Shown one piece after another: positions 13,734 to 18,014 of a stretch of DNA of 18,014 nucleotides (its first letter is position 1; the number at the start of each line of letters is the position of its first letter). The stretch comes from UBA6019 sp036570145 (GTDB lineage Bacteria; Chloroflexota; Dormibacteria; Dormibacterales; Dormibacteraceae). Below the pieces are notes generated by a model. That model was not told where the DNA came from. It made no database searches and worked only from the letters and a program-made list of their open reading frames with translations. The position numbers and the translations under genes were made by a program. The stretch lies in the NCBI GenBank assembly GCA_036570145.1, contig DATCPJ010000047.1, forward strand, positions 1 to 18,014, in the 5' to 3' direction.

Positions 13734-14228
13734 TTGCTGAACGTTGAGGCCCACTGGTGGAAGGTCGAGATCTTCACCGTCTACCAGTTGATCTCCGCCG
13801 AGATGCAGGTGCGTGGCCGGGTCCAGCACGCTCTCAACGACCCCGATCCCTACGCCGTCCTCCACAACGTTGAGACGACGCCGCTCGTGCCGGGCGCGCC
13901 GCGGCTCCAGTCGATCGCCGAGGGATACGCCAGCAAGCTCAACTTCGGCGTCGTCCGCACCGTCGATCCCGAGCCGGCCGCGCCCGACCAGGCGATCGAG
14001 CAGATCAGGCGCTTCATCTACTTCCAGGGGACGAACTTCACCGTCAAGGGCTCGGTGGAGTTCCCCGTGGCGGCCGACCCGAAGCTGCACCGGGAGATGA
14101 TGTTCAAGGCCAAGTTCTTCTCGGTCGTGGATGCGACGCTGACGGTGATCGGCGCGGAGATGGCTCCGCTCCAATGGTCCCGCTGCTTCGTCAACCGCGA
14201 CCTCATGGTCGGTATCTACCTCGGTTGA
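13734..14228 (+). CDS. Hypothetical protein, unrecognised family
   Basis: The protein has about 164 residues if begun at TTG 13734; CTG 13737 is also possible, and the next ATG (13804) would remove a conserved-looking N-terminus. It has no signal peptide or membrane segment. Visible features are the aromatic VEAHWWKVEIFTVYQLISAE start, a central LVPGAPRLQSIAEGYASKLNFGVV, and several alternating strands near the end (FTVKGSVEFPVAADP, FFSVVDATLTVIGAEMAPLQWSRCFVN, MVGIYLG). This suggests a small soluble alpha/beta protein with a C-terminal beta sheet. Codon use is like its neighbours, so it is a real gene. It is divergent from the amidase and ends against a strong GC hairpin. I do not recognise the family. 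Confidence 0.75.
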   Translation: MLNVEAHWWKVEIFTVYQLISAEMQVRGRVQHALNDPDPYAVLHNVETTPLVPGAPRLQSIAEGYASKLNFGVVRTVDPEPAAPDQAIEQIRRFIYFQGTNFTVKGSVEFPVAADPKLHREMMFKAKFFSVVDATLTVIGAEMAPLQWSRCFVNRDLMVGIYLG

Positions 14229-14235
14229 CGGTGCA

Positions 14236-14253
14236 GGGGGGGGCAGGCCCCCC
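14236..14253. terminator. GC-rich hairpin between convergent genes
   Basis: A run of G (14236-14243) pairs with six C at 14248-14253 across the loop CAGG. It lies eight bases after the stop of the plus-strand hypothetical gene and before the end of coxG, which reads towards it. No T-run follows, so it may slow or end transcription from both sides without being a classical intrinsic terminator. Confidence 0.5.
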
Positions 14254-14300
14254 TTCCGGATCCCCCGCAGCGCCGCGTCTTGGTCTCAGTGCGAGGTCGG

Positions 14301-14951
14301 TCAGGCGGGCGTGCGGTTGAAGAGCGACTTGAGGCGCGCCACCAAGACGCCCCAGAGCAGCCCGAGCGCGTTGACCGGCTTTGCGGCCTGCGCCTGGGCC
14401 ATGGGCTGGGCAGGCGCCGGCGGTGGCGTCGGCGGAGCCGGGCTTGACGGATCCGTCGTGGCCGAAGCCGACGCCGCTTCGGCAGGCGCGGCGGGCGGCT
14501 GCTCCGCGGTTTCCAGCTGCGACTTGATGCAGGCGGCCATCTGGGCCACCAGAGACTTGGAAACGTCCTCCATCAGGCCCCGCCCGAACTGGGCGACCCG
14601 GCCGGCGACGGTGAAGTCGGTGCTGACGGTCACCTTGGAGCCGGCGCCCGACTCCTCGACCTTCATGGTGGCCTTCGCTCGGGCGTTGCCGGGACCGGTC
14701 GTCTCGCGCCCCTCGCCTTCCAGCGTCGCGGTTCGGGAGGCTTCGTCGCGGTCGGTTATCCGGGCGGTGCCGGCGTAGGCGACCGTGACCGGTCCGACCT
14801 TGATCTTGACCTTGCCTTTGAAGGTGTTCGGGTCGACCACCTCGGAGAGCTCGGCGCCGGGAACGCAGCCGACAACCCGGTTGACGTCGAGCAGGAAGGC
14901 ATAGACGCGGTCGGGCGGCGCGCCCACCTCGAACGAATTTTCAATCTGCAA
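14301..14951 (-). CDS. coxG: CoxG-like SRPBCC protein with C-terminal membrane helix
   Basis: The protein has 216 residues from the TTG at 14951, with AAGGAGGG about nine bases upstream. It begins Q-I-E-N-S-F-E-V-G-A-P-P-D-R-V-Y-A-F-L-L-D, the typical first strand and helix of CoxG/SRPBCC proteins, followed by VVGCVPGAELSEVVDPNTFKGKVKIKVGPVTVAYAGTARI. Residues 150-193 are a Pro/Ala-rich linker, and 194-211 form a hydrophobic helix (ALGLLWGVLVARLKSLF). CoxG proteins accompany molybdenum hydroxylases of the CO dehydrogenase family and are thought to tether the enzyme to the membrane and help move electrons to the quinone pool. The layout here, domain-linker-anchor, fits that. It is divergent from coxSLM, with which it shares a promoter region. 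Confidence 0.9.
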   Translation of the reverse strand: MQIENSFEVGAPPDRVYAFLLDVNRVVGCVPGAELSEVVDPNTFKGKVKIKVGPVTVAYAGTARITDRDEASRTATLEGEGRETTGPGNARAKATMKVEESGAGSKVTVSTDFTVAGRVAQFGRGLMEDVSKSLVAQMAACIKSQLETAEQPPAAPAEAASASATTDPSSPAPPTPPPAPAQPMAQAQAAKPVNALGLLWGVLVARLKSLFNRTPA

Positions 14952-14975
14952 TCTGGGAAGCCCTCCTTGAGCCTG

Positions 14976-14983
14976 ACTATAAT
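14976..14983. promoter_or_regulatory. Overlapping divergent -10 elements of coxG and coxSLM
   Basis: TATAAT at 14978-14983 is a perfect plus-strand -10 for coxS, giving a leader of about 100 bases. TATAGT, the complement of 14976-14981, is a minus-strand -10 for coxG, placing the start of transcription right before its ribosome binding site. The two hexamers share four bases, so one regulator could control both directions. Confidence 0.55.
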
Positions 14984-14996
14984 CAACCCGCGTTTG

Positions 14997-15015
14997 GCCG
15001 GGTGCTTCGCCCGGC
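14997..15015 (+). promoter_or_regulatory. Hairpin in the coxS leader
   Basis: GCCGGGTG at 14997-15004 pairs with CGCCCGGC at 15008-15015 (one G-U) around the loop CTT. It lies near the 5' end of the presumed leader transcribed from TATAAT 14978. No T-run follows. It may stabilise the transcript or affect its expression; I see no match to a known riboswitch such as the molybdenum cofactor element. Confidence 0.4.
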
Positions 15016-15090
15016 AATTCGCCTGGTGTGGAACGCGTCGTTAGCGGACCGGTTTTCTGTCGATCTCCAACCGCCACCTCGGAGGAGCCT

Positions 15091-15600
15091 ATGAAACGAA
15101 AGGTCGCGTTGACGGTCAACGGCTCGCGCCGTGAGGACGAGGTGGAGCCGCGCCTGCTCCTCGTCCATTACCTGCGCGACGTTGCCGGCCTAACCGGAAC
15201 CCATATCGGCTGCGACACCTCGCAGTGTGGTGCCTGCACCGTGCTGGTCGACGGCAAGGCCGTCAAGTCGTGCACCCTGTTCGCCGTCCAGGCGCAGGAT
15301 GCGAACGTCCAGACCATCGAGGGCCTGGCTGATGGCGACAAGCTGCACCCGCTGCAGCAGGCCTTCTGGGACAACCACGGCCTGCAGTGCGGCTACTGCA
15401 CGCCCGGCTTCATCATGGCCGGGGTCTACCTTCTGGCGGAGAACCCGAACCCGTCCGACGACGAGATCCGCAAGGGCCTCGAGGGCAACCTGTGCCGCTG
15501 CACGGGCTACGTCAACATCATCAAGTCGGTCAAGGACGCGGCCCAGAAGATGGGCGCGACGAAGAGTGCCGGCACGCCGGTGACCGCGGGAGGCGACTAG
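15091..15600 (+). CDS. coxS: Molybdenum hydroxylase small subunit, [2Fe-2S] (CoxS-like)
   Basis: The 169-residue iron-sulfur subunit passes electrons from the molybdenum site to FAD. Both clusters are seen: the plant-ferredoxin-type site with Cys41, Cys46, Cys49 and Cys61 (GCDTSQCGACTVLVDG), and the helical site with Cys100, Cys103, Cys135 and Cys137 (CGYCTPGF and CRCTGY). Length agrees with the family (155-170). ATG 15091 follows GGAGGA by five bases, which decides the start over upstream in-frame codons. The large-subunit gene begins two bases after its stop. The gene order S-L-M is that of form II enzymes rather than true aerobic CO dehydrogenase (M-S-L). Confidence 0.96.
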   Translation: MKRKVALTVNGSRREDEVEPRLLLVHYLRDVAGLTGTHIGCDTSQCGACTVLVDGKAVKSCTLFAVQAQDANVQTIEGLADGDKLHPLQQAFWDNHGLQCGYCTPGFIMAGVYLLAENPNPSDDEIRKGLEGNLCRCTGYVNIIKSVKDAAQKMGATKSAGTPVTAGGD

Positions 15601-15602
15601 AC

Positions 15603-17993
15603 ATGGCTGTCTCGCAGATGATCGGCGCCAAGATCCATCGCCGGGAGGATCCGCGGCTCGTTTCCGGCCACGGTCACTACGTCGATGACTTCAATCAGCC
15701 GGGTCAGGTTTACGCCAGCTTCATCCGCAGCCCCTACGCCCACGCCAAGATCACCTCGATCGACCTGACCGAGGCCACCGCCGCGAAAGGGGTCGTCGCC
15801 GTCTACACCGCAAAGGACTTCCAGGGCCAGATCGCCGGCACCCATCCCACCGTCGCCGGCTTCGCAGCGGAGAAGAAGACGGTCCCCGAGCGGTTCCCGA
15901 TCGTCTCCGGTGAGGTCACCTACCAGGGCGAGATCGTCGCGGTGATCGTGGCCGATTCGAGCTACGGCGCCGACGACGCGGCCAACCTCGTTAACGTCGA
16001 GTACGAGGTGCTGCCCGCGGTCATGGACCTCGATGAGGCGTTGAAAGCCGACAGCCCGAAGGCGCATATCGACCTGGCCGACAACGTCGGCTGGGACATC
16101 ACGATGGTTCCCTGGGAGGCTACGGAGGCCGGCTTCAGCTCGGCGGAAGTCGTCGTCAAGGAGCGCATTCACCAGCAGCGCCTGGCTCCCACCTCGATGG
16201 AGACCAGGGGCATCCTGGCCGACTATGACACGTTCGACAAGAAGCTCACGATCTGGATGTCGAGCCAGAACCCCCACTTCATCCGCCTCTTCGTGGGCGG
16301 CGCGATGGGCCTTCCCGAGAGCTCGGTGCGGGTCATCTCGCCGGACGTCGGCGGCGGCTTCGGCAGCAAGATCAGTCCCTACCCGGAGGACTACCTGGTG
16401 CCCGCCACGTCGCGGCTGCTGGGCCGGCCGGTGAAGTGGAGCGAGAGCCGGACCGAGAGCCTCCAGAACGTAACCCACGGCCGCGGCCAGATCTTCGACG
16501 TCGAAGTGGCCGCCAAGCGCGACGGCACCCTCCTCGGCATGCGCGTCACCCAGTTCCTCGACCTGGGCGCATATCACGGCACCTTCGGCGCGTTCCAGGC
16601 CTGCGCCTGCGTCATGGCGGGCGGCGCCTACAAGTGGCCGATGATCTCAGCCCGGACCGTCGGCGTGCTGACCAACCGGGTACCGACCGACCCCTACCGG
16701 GGGGCCGGCCGGCCGGAGGCAACGCACCTCTGCGAGCGGATGATGGATCGCCTCGCCCTCGAGATCGGGATGGATCCGGCCGCGCTGCGGCGCAAGAACT
16801 TCATCCAGGCGAGCGAGTTCCCGTTCTCGCAGAACTTCGGCCTCGTCATCGACTCGGGCGACTACGAGAAGTCGCTCGCCAAAGCGATGGACATCGTCGG
16901 TTATGACGCGCTCCGAAAGCGGCAGGCCGACCTCCGCAAGGAGGGCCGCTACCTCGGCATCGGCCTCTCGACCTGGATCGAGCTCTGCGGCTTCGGCCCA
17001 AGCGGGCTCGCCGCGGCGACGGCCGGCTTCGCGCTCGTCGAGTCGGCCCAGGTGAAGATCCATCCGACCGGGTCGGTGGCCGTCTACACAGGTACCCATT
17101 CCCACGGCCAGGGCCACGAGACGACCTTCGCCCAGATCGTCGCCGACACCTTGGGCGTGCCCTACGACCAGGTTCAGATCCGGCATGGCGACACCAACGA
17201 GGGCCCCGGCTTCGGCTTTGGGACCTACGGCAGCCGGAGCCTGGCGGTCGGCGGCATGGCGGTCCGGATGGCCTCCCTGAAAGTCGTCGACAAGGCGAAG
17301 AAGCTCGCCGCCCACATGCTCGAGGCGGCCGAGGAAGACGTCGTCTTCGACCAGGGCAAGTTCCACGTCAAAGGAAGCCCCGAAAACGGGAAAGCAATGG
17401 GCGAGGTGGCCTTCGCCTCCTTCGGCGGCGGCCTGCCGGAGGGAATGGAGCAGGGCCTGGAAGCGATCGCCTACTTCGACCCGCCGAACCTCGTCTGGCC
17501 ATTCGGCGCGCATATCGCAGTGCTCGAGGTCGATCCCGACACCGGTTCGGTCAAGTTCGAGCAGTACGTCGCGGTCGACGACTGCGGCAACGTCATCAAC
17601 CCGATGATCGTTGAGGGCCAGCTCCACGGCGGCATCGTCCAGGGCCTCGCGCAGGCCCTCTTCGAGGACGTGGCCTACGACCCGGAGTCGGGCCAGCTGC
17701 GGACCGGCACCATGCTCGATTACACCATCCCCACGGCGAACGAGATACCGATCCTGACGCTCGGCAGCACCGTCACCCCGACGCCGGTCAACGAGCTCGG
17801 TGTGAAGGGGATCGGTGAGGCAGGCACCATCGCCGCCAGCGGGGCGGTCATCAACGCCATCACCGACGCGCTCAGCCCGCTCGGGATCAAGCACGTCGAC
17901 ATGCCGGCCAGCCCGGACCGGTTGTGGAAGCAGATCCAGGAGGCGAAGGCGAAGTCCTCGTCCTCCGCCAATGGAGGGGGAGCGCAGGCATGA
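15603..17993 (+). CDS. coxL: Molybdenum hydroxylase large subunit, molybdopterin-binding (form II CoxL-like)
   Basis: The 796-residue catalytic subunit is of the xanthine dehydrogenase/CO dehydrogenase family. It starts GAKIHRREDPRLVSGHGHYVDDF, as usual. Molybdopterin contacts include GGGFGSK at 250-256. The active-site loop reads PYRGAGR at 364-370: this is the form II signature, and it lacks the VAYRCSFR cysteine that binds copper in form I CO dehydrogenase. The catalytic glutamate is Glu739 in KGIGEAG. It should therefore hydroxylate an organic substrate (an aldehyde, purine-like or N-heterocyclic compound) rather than oxidise CO efficiently; the substrate cannot be deduced. GGGAGG lies eight bases before the ATG. 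Its stop overlaps the ATG of the FAD subunit gene (ATGA). Confidence 0.96.
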   Translation: MAVSQMIGAKIHRREDPRLVSGHGHYVDDFNQPGQVYASFIRSPYAHAKITSIDLTEATAAKGVVAVYTAKDFQGQIAGTHPTVAGFAAEKKTVPERFPIVSGEVTYQGEIVAVIVADSSYGADDAANLVNVEYEVLPAVMDLDEALKADSPKAHIDLADNVGWDITMVPWEATEAGFSSAEVVVKERIHQQRLAPTSMETRGILADYDTFDKKLTIWMSSQNPHFIRLFVGGAMGLPESSVRVISPDVGGGFGSKISPYPEDYLVPATSRLLGRPVKWSESRTESLQNVTHGRGQIFDVEVAAKRDGTLLGMRVTQFLDLGAYHGTFGAFQACACVMAGGAYKWPMISARTVGVLTNRVPTDPYRGAGRPEATHLCERMMDRLALEIGMDPAALRRKNFIQASEFPFSQNFGLVIDSGDYEKSLAKAMDIVGYDALRKRQADLRKEGRYLGIGLSTWIELCGFGPSGLAAATAGFALVESAQVKIHPTGSVAVYTGTHSHGQGHETTFAQIVADTLGVPYDQVQIRHGDTNEGPGFGFGTYGSRSLAVGGMAVRMASLKVVDKAKKLAAHMLEAAEEDVVFDQGKFHVKGSPENGKAMGEVAFASFGGGLPEGMEQGLEAIAYFDPPNLVWPFGAHIAVLEVDPDTGSVKFEQYVAVDDCGNVINPMIVEGQLHGGIVQGLAQALFEDVAYDPESGQLRTGTMLDYTIPTANEIPILTLGSTVTPTPVNELGVKGIGEAGTIAASGAVINAITDALSPLGIKHVDMPASPDRLWKQIQEAKAKSSSSANGGGAQA

Positions 17994-18014
17994 TCCCAGC
18001 CGCTTTCGAGTACG
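17990..18014 (+). CDS. coxM: Molybdenum hydroxylase FAD subunit (CoxM-like), start only
   Basis: Only the first eight residues, M-I-P-A-A-F-E-Y, fit in the window before it ends. This is the usual opening of CoxM-type FAD-binding medium subunits (M-I-P-x-x-F-E-Y), and the position directly after coxL with an ATGA overlap is as expected in an S-L-M operon. The GGAGGGGG at 17973-17980 is a good ribosome binding site. The identification rests on these few residues plus context. Confidence 0.8.

Noticed and set aside
14997..15090. Molybdenum cofactor riboswitch in the coxS leader
   Set aside because: Only one simple hairpin is visible; the multi-helix structure expected of that riboswitch could not be made out.
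15603..17993. True aerobic CO dehydrogenase
   Set aside because: The active-site loop is PYRGAGR, not the VAYRCSFR form with the copper-binding cysteine, and the gene order is S-L-M.

Overview
The window looks like chromosomal DNA from a high-GC soil-type bacterium, probably in the Chloroflexota, Candidatus Dormibacterota or Actinobacteriota neighbourhood. I infer this from the GC-rich codon use, a ClgR-like regulator beside clpP, a form II CoxSLM-type molybdenum hydroxylase, GTG/TTG starts, and start codons that often lie 6-7 bases after a -10-like hexamer with no ribosome binding site. No rRNA, tRNA, insertion sequence, phage gene or CRISPR array was seen. The phylum is a guess.

The most interesting object is at the left edge. 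A FrnE/DsbA-family thioredoxin-fold gene (34-660) is open over 208 codons except for one in-frame TGA at 70-72. That TGA sits exactly where the first cysteine of the CPWC active site belongs (S-D-Y-V-TGA-P-W-C-Y). A perfect 8-bp hairpin with a GGUC-type loop follows about 20 bases later, at the distance expected of a bacterial SECIS element. I read this as a selenocysteine (UPWC) oxidoreductase. An ordinary annotation would start it at the ATG at 181 and lose the active site.

Region by region: 661-839 carries a 32-bp tandem repeat array with terminator-like hairpins, bracketed by inverted 15-mers. 840-2690 (minus) is a three-gene overlapping cluster: class III aminotransferase, UPF0145/YbjQ-like protein and a small membrane protein. 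It is divergent from a PaaK-like CoA ligase (2713-3951). After a block of palindromic repeats comes a minus-strand pair, XRE regulator then clpP. Next is a minus-strand operon reading lipoyl-domain carrier, GlcD-like FAD oxidase, GNAT acetyltransferase (7553 down to 5297). A lipoprotein (7587-8435) converges on a GHL10-type glycosidase-like exported protein, which lies behind a SAM methyltransferase. A LivK-like solute-binding lipoprotein (10979-12145) is followed by a repeat-bearing intergenic region. Then come an amidase (minus), an unrecognised protein (plus), and finally coxG (minus) divergent from coxS-coxL-coxM (plus), the last cut by the window end.

The genes suggest a heterotroph with much small-molecule catabolism: an aromatic-acid or similar CoA ligase, an amidase, an aminotransferase, a 2-hydroxyacid oxidase and a molybdenum hydroxylase. 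Several divergent gene pairs share very short intergenic spaces in which the two -10 elements overlap. A dispersed family of CTCCCCAC/GTGGGGAG palindromes marks gene 3' ends.
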